A stretch of 64,000 bases of DNA from Stomorhina lunata (Eukaryota > Arthropoda > Insecta > Diptera > Rhiniidae). This document shows, one piece after another, positions 24,323-35,564 of this stretch (its first letter is position 1; each line of letters starts with the position of its first letter). The position numbers and the translations under genes are program-made. Below the pieces are notes generated by a model. That model worked only from the letters and a program-made list of their open reading frames with translations, ran no database searches and was not told the DNA's origin. The stretch is taken from positions 60,904,139-60,968,138 of the forward strand of contig OW121743.1 in NCBI GenBank assembly GCA_933228675.1, in the 5' to 3' direction.

Positions 24323-24555
24323 TGTAAGCTTAAATGCAACCCTGCTTTACAACCCAATTGCATACAGCTCTGAACGTTCTTCAAATGTCAGAGTGTCACT
24401 TATGATAAAGTCACTTCCTTTTTGTATTGTTACTTAAAACCACGCTTAATAAAGCTAACTGAAATATACTTTTGAATTATTAACTAAGTCGTGTCTTTAC
24501 TTTAATTTACGATTGGGGTCTCACGTGAACTTTCACTAAGTAAGTCATTCTTACA
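24323..24555 (+). mobile_element. Copia-like LTR, plus orientation (solo)
   Basis: An inverted copy of the LTR at 22,538-22,770, seemingly identical. No gag or primer-binding site follows: the sequence passes straight into 33-bp satellite at 24,556. It therefore arose by the palindromic duplication and not by independent insertion. Confidence 0.85.
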
Positions 24556-24975
24556 ATTTTGTTTAAACGAAAAATTTTCTATAGAATAATTTTGTTTAAA
24601 CGAAAAATTTTCTATAGAAAAATTTTGTTTTAACCAAAAATCCTCTATAGAAAATTTTGTTTTTATTGAAAAATTTTTAATAGAAATATTATTTTAAGGA
24701 AAATTTTATAAAATAAAAATTTTCTATGAAAAACTGGCTATAAAAAAAATTTTGGAACGAAAAATTTTCTATAAAAAAAGTTTTTAAACAAAAAATTTTT
24801 GATATAAAAATTTTAAGGAAAAATGTTTTTTTTACAAACAATTTTCTATAGAAAAATTTGTTTAACAAAAAATTTTCTTTAGAAAATTGTTTTGAGCGAA
24901 AATTTTTTATAGAAAATTTTTTTTAATAAAATTTTCTATAGAAATTTTTTTTAACGAAAAATTTTCCATGGAAAA
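24556..24975 (+). repeat. Decaying 33-bp satellite
   Basis: Two or three good units are followed by progressively diverged ones with AAAATTTTCTATAGAAA or similar cores, ending near CCATGGAAAATTTGCGG. Divergence at the array edge fits unequal exchange homogenising the middle only. Confidence 0.85.
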
Positions 24976-26387
24976 TTTGCGGACTTTGTTGTTTGACTTG
25001 TCTCAAATTTTAAATTAATTTATACATTTTCTCTTGTGTGCAAATACTTGAAAATTTTTTCAACTAAGAAATTTATGCCTCAAAATCCTCTTGCCTTTTT
25101 GCCCATTTAGTACCAATTGCGTTGGCTTATTTAATTAATATATCTTGTAATTATTTTGTTGTTTCTCTTACCTTTGATAACATGCTAACCTACTGACGTT
25201 AATACTTATCGGAATATACCAAAGACTAAAGCTTACAAATTTGCTTACTTTGCAAATTTGTATGTGGTACACCACCCACTAGTAATTATTATCGAACATG
25301 AGACATAAAAGTATTATCTGACTGTATCTGGTACATTATTTAGTAATTGTAAAAAAAAATATTTAGGAATTTCACAGTTTGTTATAAGCTAATAATGAGA
25401 ATTAATCAGATTAAAAAAATTAACATTAAAAAAAAAAATTATCGATTGATAACTTTAAAAAGATCTTTGGTAATATTAACTTCATCAAACTAAACTTAAC
25501 TTTATTTGAACGCATATACTTAAGTCTTCATTTGTAAGAAGACGGTACAAAAATCGCATAATTGTTTATAAAGTTGTGAACATTTAAAGATGAATAAAAA
25601 ATTCCAAGATTATCATAAATAATTTAGTTTTCTATTATAGAGTTCAGAATATAGTTCAAATTGAATACTAATATAAGGCTAGTTTTTTAATATGAGTTTG
25701 AGTTTGAAAGAAATCAATATCGACTTTATAGACAGCTAAGAGTTACCTCGAGCAAAAGGTCCTATTGGCCCTTTAAACTACTGGAGATTGTCCCTCAACA
25801 TAAAACTGTTGGGCAAGGTTTAATGCCTCAATATTTACATACACATATGCATACTAACATTAACTCAAGATTTATGAATATCTTTTTCCTTCAAATCCAA
25901 AAAACTAAAACTATAATCTATTCAATCAAACTATCTTGCAAATCCTTTTCGAAGAGGTGCGGTTGTCTTTCAGAAAAAAACCTATGACAATTCAATTTGC
26001 TTTGATGACGATGATGAAGTCAGTTCAGTTTAAAGCAATTTATACTTCCGCTTGTCAGCTAAATTTCTATTTTTATTGTTCTTTTCGATATGAAAAGTAA
26101 TAAATTCTGAAAATGTGCCACAATAATAAAGCGGACTAATGTTCCACAACACCGCTGCTGCCGTTTGACATTTGAACATATGCACGTTTTCTGTTGTTTT
26201 AATAGAAAAAAAAGCAAAATATACACTTTCTTTTCAAATTGTCATTTGTCACGTTTGAAAAATCTGGTGGCACTTGTGGCTTTTGATTCAAAACCTTTAC
26301 ATGCAAAACTATTTACATGTGTTAAGGAACACATTCTGGCATATGAATATACAAGCAGACATTTATATGTCAACGTGAGTAAACAAA
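24976..26387. other. AT-rich unique DNA, no gene seen
   Basis: No coding or transposon signal recognised. The 90-codon frame at 26,165-26,437 runs across the terminal repeat at 26,388 and has no recognisable domain. Confidence 0.5.
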
Positions 26388-26439
26388 ACCCAGCAAACAT
26401 AAATTCATCAAATACAATTTCTATAGAATATTTATAAAT

Positions 26440-26850
26440 TTTAAAATTTTTCTGTAGAATATTTTTGTTATAACAAAATATTTCTATAGAAAATTTTTTG
26501 TTATAACAAAATTTTTCTATAGAAAACTTTTTGCTATAACAAAACTTTCTATATATATTTTTTTTCTATAGAAAATTTTGTTATAACAAAATATAAAAAA
26601 TATATATATAAAAAATGTTTTGTTATAACAAAATTTTTCTATAGAAAATTTTTCATTGCAACATAGCTTTTCTATAGGAAATTTTTAATTATAACAAAAT
26701 TTTTCATAGACAATTTTTCATTACAACATAGTTTTTTTTTTATAGAAAATTCTTTGTTATAACAAAATTTTTCTTTAGAAAATTTTTTGCTATAACAACA
26801 TTCTTTTATAGAAAAATTTTTGTTATAACAAAATTTTTCTATAGCATTTT
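26440..26850. repeat. Satellite variant with GTTATAACAAAA linker
   Basis: Units combine TTTTTCTATAGAAAATTTTT with TGTTATAACAAAA. The GTTATAAC palindrome replaces the GTTTAAAC of the 33-bp family, while the CTATAG dyad is kept. It may be an intermediate or sister family. Confidence 0.85.
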
Positions 26851-26864
26851 CTTGTTTTAAAAAA

Positions 26865-29850
26865 TTTTTCGTTTAAACAAAATTTTTCTATCGAAAATTT
26901 TTCGTTTAAACAAAATTTTTCGTTTAAACAAAATTTTTCTATAGAAAATTTTTCGTTTAAACAAAATTTTTCTATAGAAAATTTTTCGTTTAAACAAAAT
27001 TTTTCTATAGAAAATTTTTCGTTTAAACAAAATTTTTCTATAGAAAATTTTTCGTTTAAACAAAATTTTTCTATAGAAAATTTTTCGTTTAAACAAAATT
27101 TTTCGTTTAAACAAAATTTTTCTATAGAAAATTTTTCGTTTAAACAAAATTTTTCAATAAAAAATTTTTCGTTTAAACAAAATTTTTCTATAGAAAATTT
27201 TTCGTTTAAAGAAAATTTTTCTATAGAAAATTTTTCGTTTAAACAAAATTTTTCTATAGAAAATTTTTCGTTTAAACAAAACTTTTCTATAGAAAATTTT
27301 TCGTTTAAACAAAATTTTTCTATAGAACATTTTTCGTTTAAACAAAATTTTTCTATAGAAAATTTTGCGTTTAAACAAAATTTTTCTATAGAAAATATTT
27401 CGTTTAAATAAAATGTTTCTATAGAAAATTTTTCATGTAAACAAAATTTTTCTATAGAAAATTTTTCGTTTAAATAAAAATTTTCTATAGAAAATTTTGC
27501 GTTTAAATAAAAATTTTCTATAGAAAATTTTTCGTTTAAACAAAATTTTTCTATAGAAAATTTTTCGTTTAAACAAAATTTTTCTATAGAAAATTTTTCG
27601 TTTAAACAAAATTTTTCTATAGAAAATTTTTCGTTTAAACAAAATTTTTCTATAGAAAATTTTTCGTTTAAACAAAATTTTTCTATAGAAAATTTTTCGT
27701 TTAAACAAAATTTTTCTATAGAAAATTTTTCGTTTAAACAAAATTTTTCTATAGAAAATTTTTCGTTTAAACAAAATTTTTCTATAGAAAATTTTTCGCT
27801 TAAACAAAATTTTTCTATAGAAAATTTTTCGTTTAAACAAAATTTTTCTATAGAAAATTTTTCGTTTAAACAAAATTTTTCTATAGAAAATTTTTCGTTT
27901 AAACAAAATTTTTCTATAGAAAATTTTTCGTTTAAACAAAATTTTTCTATAGAAAATTTTTCGTTTAAACAAAATTTTTCTATAGAAAATTTTTCGTTTA
28001 AACAAAATTTTTCTATAGAAAATTTTTCGTTTAAACAAAATTTTTCTATAGAAAATTTTTCGTTTAAACAAAATTTTTCTACAGAAAATTTTTCGTTTAA
28101 ACAAAATTTTTCTATAAAAAATTTTTCGTTTAAACAAAATTTTTCTATAGAAAATTTTTCGTTTAAACAAAATTTTTCTATAGAAAATTTTTCGTTTAAA
28201 CAAAATTTTTCTATAGAAAATTTGAGTTTAAACAAAATTTTTCTATAGAAAATTTGAGTTTAAACAAAATTTTTCTATAGAAAATTTTTCGTTAAAAAAA
28301 TGTTTCTACAGAAAATTTTTCGTTAAAAAAAATGTTTCTATAAAAAATTTTTGTCAAAAAAATTTTTCTATAGAAAATTTTTCGTTTAAACAAAATTTTT
28401 CTATAGAAAATTTTTCGTTTAAACAAAATTTTTCTATAGAAAATTTTTCGTTTAAACAAAATTTTTCTATAGAAAATTTTTCCTTTAAACAAAATTTTTC
28501 TATAGAAAATTTTTCGTTTAAACAAAATTTTTCTATAGAAAATTTTTCGTTTAAACAAAATTTTTCTATAGAAAATTTTTCGTTTAAACAAAATTTTTCT
28601 ATAGAAAATTTTTCGTTTAAACAAAATTTTTCGATAGAAAATTTTTCGTTTAAACAAAATTTTTCGATAGAAAATTTTTCGTTTAAACAAAATTTTTCTA
28701 TAGAAAATTTTTCGTTTAAACAAAATTTTTCTATTGAAAATTTTTCGTTTAAACAAAATTTTTCTATAAAAAATTTTTCGTTTAAACAAAATTTTTCTAT
28801 AGAAAATTTTTCGTTTAAACAAAATTTTTCTATAGAAAATTTTTCGTTTAAACAAAATTTTTCTATAGAAATTTTGTGTTTAAACAAAATTTTTCTATAG
28901 AAAATTTTTCGTTTAAACAAAATTTTTCTATAGAAAGTTTGTGTTTAAACAAAATTTTTCTATAGAAAATTTTTCGTTTAAACAAAATTTTTCTATAAAA
29001 AATTTTTCGTTTAAACAAAATTTTTCTATAAAAAATTTTTCGTTTAAACAAAATTTTTCTATAGAAAATTTTTCGTTTAAACAAAATTTTTCTATAGAAA
29101 ATTTTTCGTTTAAACAAAATTTTTCTATAGAAAGTTTGTGTTTAAACAAAATTTTTCTATAGAAAATTTTTCGTTTAAACAAAATTTTTCTATAGAAAGT
29201 TTGTGTTTAAACAAAATTTTTCTATAGAAAATTTTTCGTTTAAACAAAATTTTTCTATAAAAAATTTTTCGTTTAAACAAAATTTTTCTATAGAAAATTT
29301 TTCGTTTAAACAAAATTTTTCTATAGAAAATTTGTGTTTAAACAAAATTTTTCTATAGAAAATTTGTGTTTAAACAAAATTTTTCTATAGAAAATTTTTC
29401 GTTTAAACAAAATTTTTCTATAGAAAATTTTTCGTTTAAACAAAATTTTTCTAAAGAAAATTTTTCGTTTAAACAAAATTTTTCTATAGAAAATTTTTCG
29501 TTTAAACAAAATTTTTCTATAGAAAATTTTTCGTTTAAACAAAATTTTTCTATAGAAAATTTTTCGTTTAAACAAAATTTATCTATCGAAAATTTTTCGT
29601 TTAAACAAAATTTTTCTATAGAAAATTTTTCGTTTAAACAAAATTTTTCTATAGAAAATTTTTCGTTTAAACAAAATTTTTCTATAGAAAATTTTTCGTT
29701 TAAACAAAATTTTTCTAAAGAAAATTTTTCGTTTAAACAAAATTTTTTTATAGAAAATTTTTCGTTTAAACAAAATTTTTCGTTTAAACAAAATTTTCCT
29801 ATAGAAATTTTTCGTTTAAACAAAATTTTTCTATAGAAAATTTTTCGATA
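26865..29850 (-). repeat. 33-bp satellite array, reverse block
   Basis: About 90 units of CGTTTAAACAAAA plus TTTTTCTATAGAAAATTTTT, reverse in orientation to 20,300-22,117. Most are identical. Variant units with GAAAGTTTGTGTTTAAAC or GAAAATTTGTGTTTAAAC recur at spaced intervals between 28,870 and 29,370, hinting at a higher-order period of about six units. Open frames of up to 470 codons on the minus strand are repeat artefacts. Confidence 0.95.
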
Positions 29851-30229
29851 AAAAGTTTTTTCCTTAAAAAAATTTTTTCTATAGAAAATTTTGCTTAAAA
29901 AAAATTTTTCTGTATAAAATTTTTAGTTTAAAAAATTTTTCGTTTAAAAAATTTTTCTATATCAAAATTTTCGTAAAAAAAATTTCTATAAAAAATTTGT
30001 AGTTAAAAAAATTTTCAATACAAAATTTTTAGTTAAAAAAAAATTTTTTATACAAAATTTTTTTGTTATAAGCCTTTTTTGTTATAGAATGTTTTTTGTT
30101 ATAAAATTTTCGTTATAAACAAATTTTCTATAGAGTTTATTATAAAATTTTTTCTATAGAAAAATATTCATATTTATAATTTTTCTAAAAAATATTTTTT
30201 TTGTACTTTAATCATTATGTTTGCTGGGT

Positions 30230-31157
30230 GTTATAAACATAGCATTATTTACATAAAAACCTCCATGGGTTTTGTATTGTTTTTATGCCAATTGGGAATT
30301 CTTGACTATAATTTGTTCTTTGACTTATGACGAAAGAATTTTAAAGGTTTTACTATTCAGCAAAAAAAAAAATGTTTTTGTGGTTATGTTTGTGGCAATA
30401 TTTAAATTCTGAATGTATGACGTTTTTGCAGATCAGGTTAACATTATTATTGTAGTAAATGTAATTTACAATGCAGTCACTGTTACTGTCGTGCCTGATT
30501 AAATTTCATTATTACATTAGTATTATTTCAAATTGTGAGAAAATTTTTAATTGAATCTAAAGTATGAAGAAATTGAAAAATTTTTTTACTGTAACAAAAA
30601 TACATTTAATATCATAACATTTCCTACAAGGGCTTCTGAGCATTATTTAAATTAAAAGACATTTATTTTAATGGGTCTTGTAGATATGGCAAAAAATAAA
30701 ATAAAATCGCGATATACGAGATTTTGTTCTGTTTTACATATGTTAAAGGTAATAAAAAAAAATAGAAAGTTTCTGTGTAAAATTAAATTTGTTACAGTTT
30801 ATAGATGTTCTGTAATATTAAAACTTTAAGAAGCTCTAAATTAATAAACCACAGTCAAGTGGTTTAAATTTTTCCAAAATTTATCAAAAATCACAGGTCA
30901 TTATCAACTCATTTGTACTATTTATTAGTATAATTTATTTACCATAAATCTTTTGTATATAAATACACAAAAAAGTTTAAATATCTCTATCGTTTGATCA
31001 TATTGTTAATAGGCCTTCTAATACCTCAAATGACTAAGAGATCTCTATAAAAAGCTACAACAAACAAAAACTGTTTGATCTTGATCTTACCACAAAAGAC
31101 AAAATATGTTTATGCGTGTGTATACGGGTATATTCAAAGTTTCCATGAGCAAATTTT
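30230..31157. other. AT-rich unique DNA, no gene seen
   Basis: No gene, RNA or repeat identity recognised. Confidence 0.5.
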
Positions 31158-34057
31158 TATACCCATCATTACCATAAGTGGAAGGGGTATTATAAGTTTG
31201 TGCTGATGTATGGAACGCATAGAAATATTTGTCTTAGACCCACCTTCAGTATACCAATAGGCTTAGAATCACTTTCTAAGTTGATTTAGCGATGTCAGTC
31301 CGTTCGTCCGTCCGTCCGGCTGGCTGGCTGGACCCCATGTAAACCGTGTAATCGAACTACAGGTCGCAATTCTAAAGGTAACACAGCACAACAAAATAAA
31401 AAAATTTCATATGCTCTTAAAACCACTTTGCAATTTTGATGTATCATGACTACCTTTGTACACAAATGGTAAAATTTTTAAATTCTATAGATAGATTTAA
31501 AATTTTTTTTTTTTTTTAAGTTGCAATTTTTTTATACGTTTCTTCAAATAATTAATAATAACTCAAAAACCACTAGTCCGATATTATTAAAATATAATCA
31601 GAATTAAGATTTACATAGCCTTTAATTCGTCTATATATCGCGTTTCAATCGGATCAATAGTGTTGGAGTTATAATAAAAAACTTAAGAAAAAATATATTT
31701 TTTACCTAAAAATGGCAAAAATTTTCGTTTTAAAAAAATTATGAAAAATCGAAAAAGGCAAAAAATGTTCAGATTCATTATTCTGTCGCAAAGCCACAAA
31801 TAATAGCAACAAAACGTGATATCAACCATAAAAATATATTGATTATTTTCGAATTTATTCACAATTAAGTGAATTCACTCATTTTCACAAAATTTTATAA
31901 TTTGATGAAATTTGGCACAAATATTTTTTTGATAGTGGGACCATAGCTATTGAAATTTAAAATCGGTTAATTATATTTGACCAAAGCTGCCATACAAACT
32001 TATGTGTCAAAATGCTCTAAATGAGACAAAAATCACTAAAACGCCGGTAAATTCTATAGATAGGTTTTTTAAAAAATTTTTCTTTTTTTAAATTGCAATT
32101 TTTTTTAGACGTTTCTTCAAATAATTAATAATAACTCAAAAACTACTAGTCCGATATTATTAAAATAAAACCAGAAAAATTAAGATTTACATAGCCTTTA
32201 ATTCGTCTATATATCGCGTTTCAATCGGATCAATAGTGTTGGAGTTATAATAAAAAACTTAAGAAAAAATATATTTTTTACGTAAAAATGGCAAAAATTT
32301 TCGTTTTAAAAAAATTATGAAAAATCGAAAAAGGCAAAAAATGTTCAGATTCATTATTCTGTCGCAAAGCCACAAATAATAGCAACAAAACGAGATATCG
32401 ACCATAAAAATAGATTGATTATTTTCGAATTTATTCACAATTAAGTGAATTCACTCATTTTCACAAAATTTTATAATTTGATGAAATTTGGCACAAATAT
32501 TTTTTTGATAGTGGGACCATAGCTACTGAAATTTAAAATCGGTTAATTATATTTGACCAAAGCTACCATACAAACTTATGTGTCAAAATGCTCTAAATGA
32601 GACAAAAATCACTAAAACGCTAGTAAATTCTATATATAGATTTTTTAAAAAATTTTTCTTTTTTTAAATTGCAATTTTTTTTAGACGTTTCTTCAAATAA
32701 TTAATAATAACTCAAAAACTACTAGTCCGATATTATTTAAATAAAATCAGAAAAATTAAGATTTACATAGCCTTTAATTCGTCTTTATATCGCGTTTCAA
32801 TCGGATCAATAGTATTGGAGTTATAATAAAAAACTAAAGAAAAAAATATATTTTTTATGTAAAAATGGCAAAAATTTTCGTTTTAAAAAAATCATGAAAA
32901 ATCGAAAACGGCAAAAATTGTTCAGATTCATTATTCTGTCCCAAAGCCACAAGTAATGGCAACAAAACGAGATATCGACCATAAAAATAGATTGATTATT
33001 TTCGAATTTATTCACAATTAAGTGAATTCACTCATTTTCACAAAATTTTATAATTTGATGAAATTTGGCACAAATATTTTTTTGATAGTGGGACCATAGC
33101 TATTGAAATTTAAAATCGGTTAATTATATTTGACCAAAGCTACCATACAAACTTATGTGTCAAAATGCTCTAAATGAGACAAAAATCACTAAAACGCCAG
33201 CAAATTCTATAGATAGGTTTTTTAAAAAAATTTTCTTTTTTTAAATTGCAATTTTTTTTAGACGTTTCTTCAAATAATTAATAATAACTCAAAAACTACT
33301 AGTCCGATATTATTAAAATAAAATCAGAAAAATTAAGATTTACATAGCCTTTAATTCGTCTTTATATCGCGTTTCAATCGGATCAATAGTATTGGAGTTA
33401 TAATAAAAAACTAAAGAAAAAAATATATTTTTTATGTAAAAATGGCAAAAATTTTCGTTTTAAAAAAATAATGAAAAATCGAAAACGGCAAAAAATGTTC
33501 AGATTCATTATTCTGTCGCAAAGCCACAAATAATAGCAACAAAACGAGATATCGACCATAAAAATAGATTGATTATTTTCGAATTTATTCACAATTAAGT
33601 GAATTCACTCATTTTCACAAAATTTTATAATTTGATGAAATTTGGCACAAATATTTTTTTAAAAGTGGGACTATAGCTATTTAATTTAAAATCGGTTAAT
33701 AATATTTGACCGAAGCTGCCATACAAACTTATGCTCTAAATGAGACAAAAATCACTAAAACGCTAGTAAATCTGAAGATAATGAGAATTTTGAGTTTGTT
33801 TTTTGAATACATATTTTTTTAACACTGTAATCAATTTACCATATTTCGAGATAATCGGTCCACATTTGGCCCTAGCTCTCATATAAGTCCAAATTACGGA
33901 AACAGGTTAAATGTTTATATAAGTTTTGAGAAAATTTTAGTATGATGGCAAAATTAAGCAAGTATTTGTCTTTATACAGGAAAAAGAACACATTTGGCCT
34001 TAGTGGTGAAGGGTATCGTATGGTCGAGCTTGACCGATTATACACTTTTTTACTTGT
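31158..34057 (+). mobile_element. DINE-1/mini-me-type element enlarged by internal duplication
   Basis: The element starts TATACCCATCATTACCATAAG, contains GTCCGTTCGTCCGTCCGTCCGG and GGCTGGCTGGCTGGACC near 31,295-31,335, and ends with GAGCTTGACCGATTATACAC plus ACTTGTT. The same start and end occur at 54,031-54,833 in a copy of about 800 bp. This copy is 2.9 kb because of four tandem 577-bp units. (GTCY)n tracts with a conserved core are a known hallmark of mini-me/DINE-1 elements in flies. No protein is encoded. Confidence 0.8.
31480..33770 (+). repeat. 577-bp tandem repeat, four units
   Basis: The marker ACAATTAAGTGAATTC occurs at 31,861, 32,437, 33,014 and 33,591, giving spacings of 576, 577 and 577. 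Units are highly similar, and the last is shorter and more diverged at its end. The units contain CAAAACG(T/A)GATATC and sequence absent from the short element copy at 54,031, so the duplicated block is not simply the standard interior. Confidence 0.95.
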
Positions 34058-34401
34058 TTTTTAATAGTTGAGAGATTTTTGTTTGTGTATTCTCATATAA
34101 AAAATTTTGAATAAAACATAAAAATGAGACAAATAAATTTGTCATCAATTGGTTAATGTGTACGTACACCAGTAAATTGTTGTGTATCTTAATGATAGTT
34201 ATGGTACACTTAAAATCTTATACCCTACATTAAGATTTAATAAAAAAAATTGGAGGGTTTTATATTATTACCGGCGAATTCGGCCCAAAAATTAAAATGT
34301 GACTTGCTTATGTTGTGTTTTTAAGGTTAAATATATAATTGTTAAAGTCTTGTGAAGTTCTTACAGCTTCTTCTTAAGAAAAAATATACATTTTATGGAT
34401 C
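34058..34401. other. AT-rich unique DNA, no gene seen
   Basis: Short interval between the DINE-like element and the retrotransposon. Nothing recognised. Confidence 0.5.
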
Positions 34402-34480
34402 AGTATCTACCTCCGACATACCAGAGTTCTCAAGTTCGATTACCGGCCAGACCTCATAACTCAGCCAGCCAATGGTTATT

Positions 34481-34592
34481 GGCATTCGCCAACATAAAAA
34501 CGAAATTGAATATTTCCTTAACGATAAACAAATCGACATAATTTTGGTTTCGGAAACCCATTTAACTGCAAAAAGCTTATTTCAAATAGATG
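34481..34592 (+). repeat. 112-bp displaced copy of the ORF2 start region
   Basis: Identical, base for base as far as I can read, to 35,104-35,215, which encodes GIRQHKNEIEYFLND and on to FQID of the endonuclease. It lies upstream of the ORF1 remnant, so it is a duplication and not part of the normal order. Zero divergence implies a recent event. Confidence 0.9.
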
Positions 34593-34840
34593 CTATGTAA
34601 AACTTCTCTAACTAATGCATTTGGCGTTCGGAGCCGGAGAAGGTCCCGAATGAGTCTGAAAATAGAATCGTATGCAACTCATTGTCTAAGAGAAGTACAA
34701 CCTTGTTCCAATTGGAATATCGTGGGAATTATGTATGTATGTATCTGCCTCCGATAAAAGTCAACCACAAGAAGGTCAGCTTCCTCAGTTGAGATGAAGG
34801 ATAACTAAGATAATTCTAGGCTTACCAAGTAAAGACCAAT

Positions 34841-35071
34841 CAGAACCGTTGCTTGGCATCCAACATCCCCTACATCATCTCAAAGGGTTATTGTAATCCA
34901 AATATTTTAGGGCAATATTCGGAATGGAAAACATTAATTTCTTTGGTAAAGTTTAACAGCCTGTCCCACGATGTCGAACAAAAGATTATGCAAACGAAAG
35001 TAAGTAGCATGATGCAAGAAATGGTCAAAATGCAATCAATGTTGTTGCAAGCCATTTTAAATAAACCATGA
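34841..35071 (+). pseudogene. Non-LTR ORF1 (Gag-like), C-terminal remnant
   Basis: About 75 codons, open from before 34,853, encode a helical, hydrophilic tail (EQKIMQTKVSSMMQEMVKMQ) and stop at TGA 35,069-35,071. No zinc knuckle is visible because the N-terminal and middle parts are missing. There is no genuine ATG: the frame is entered from deleted sequence. The stop overlaps the ORF2 start in ATGA, the arrangement often used for coupled translation in jockey-type elements. The identity as ORF1 rests mainly on position. Confidence 0.6.
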
Positions 35072-35560
35072 ACTCCATGAAAATATGTTTTTGGAACGCA
35101 AACGGCATTCGCCAACATAAAAACGAAATTGAATATTTCCTTAACGATAAACAAATCGACATAATTTTGGTTTCGGAAACCCATTTAACTGCAAAAAGCT
35201 TATTTCAAATAGATGGTTACGTACTCTATGATACTAAGGACCCAAGAGGTAGATCTTGCGGCGGCTCGGCTATTCTCATAAAAGAACGTATCAAGCACTA
35301 TTTATTGTGCGATTATTGCGAAGATTATCTCCAAGCAACTTTCCTCGGACCATTCGCCAACTATTATAACCCTCTTAAAGACCGAAGAAACCGTATCCTC
35401 GACTATTGACGTAGCAATGGTAGGCACTAAGATAAATTGGCTTAAATACAAGAAATATCTCAGCACTTACTGCACAGAAAACATTCCGCTACATACACCG
35501 GATGATATAGATCTCTCTATTAGATATCTGGAAAATAATCTTAAATTGGCTTTTAGACAT
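35068..35560 (+). pseudogene. Jockey-type endonuclease domain, internally deleted
   Basis: ORF2 begins at ATG 35,068 with KICFWNANGIRQHKNEIEYF, IDIILVSETHLT and GGSAILIKE, the opening motifs of the apurinic-type endonuclease. About residue 95 the sequence jumps from DYLQATF to a late segment (PLKDRRNRILDY), then a stop at 35,407-35,409. The block that should hold GDFNAKH is absent, so the active site is incomplete. The reading resumes in another frame at 35,417-35,560 (INWLKYKKYLSTYC, TPDDIDLSIRYLENNLKLAF), the linker normally found between endonuclease and RT. Confidence 0.8.
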
Positions 35561-35564
35561 GCAA

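Larger units (their letters stand above)
22538..24555. repeat. 2,018-bp near-perfect palindrome
   Basis: Positions summing to 47,093 pair throughout: the outer ends (22,538/24,555) and the LTR inner ends (22,770/24,323) fit the same centre, so there is no net indel over 1 kb. The arms comprise one LTR plus about 775 bp of satellite. The two 178-codon open frames in the arms differ at about two residues. The gag side continues left of the arm, while the right flank is satellite. Confidence 0.9.
26388..30229. mobile_element. Satellite-filled element with 15-bp terminal inverted repeats
   Basis: ACCCAGCAAACATAA at 26,388-26,402 and its exact complement at 30,215-30,229 bound a 3.8-kb stretch that is almost wholly short-period satellite. 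No transposase is present, and I see no clear target duplication. Order inside: a diverged GTTATAAC-linker satellite (26,440-26,850), the 33-bp array (26,865-29,850), then decayed units to about 30,200. A Foldback- or MITE-like element whose interior expanded is the best reading. Confidence 0.6.

Noticed and set aside
24323..24555. Independent solo LTR insertion
   Set aside because: Its boundaries and flanking satellite variants mirror 22,538-22,770 exactly, so duplication by palindrome formation explains it better.
20548..29836. Many long ORFs (84-470 codons) with KRKIFYRKILF / NEKFSIEKFCL repeats
   Set aside because: The 33-bp unit is a multiple of three without stops in several frames on both strands. 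The peptides are only translations of satellite, have no other domain, and many start at non-ATG codons.
32821..33592. Two similar 64-codon minus-strand ORFs
   Set aside because: They are the same non-coding stretch in successive 577-bp tandem units. The peptide is Phe/Leu-rich from A/T runs.
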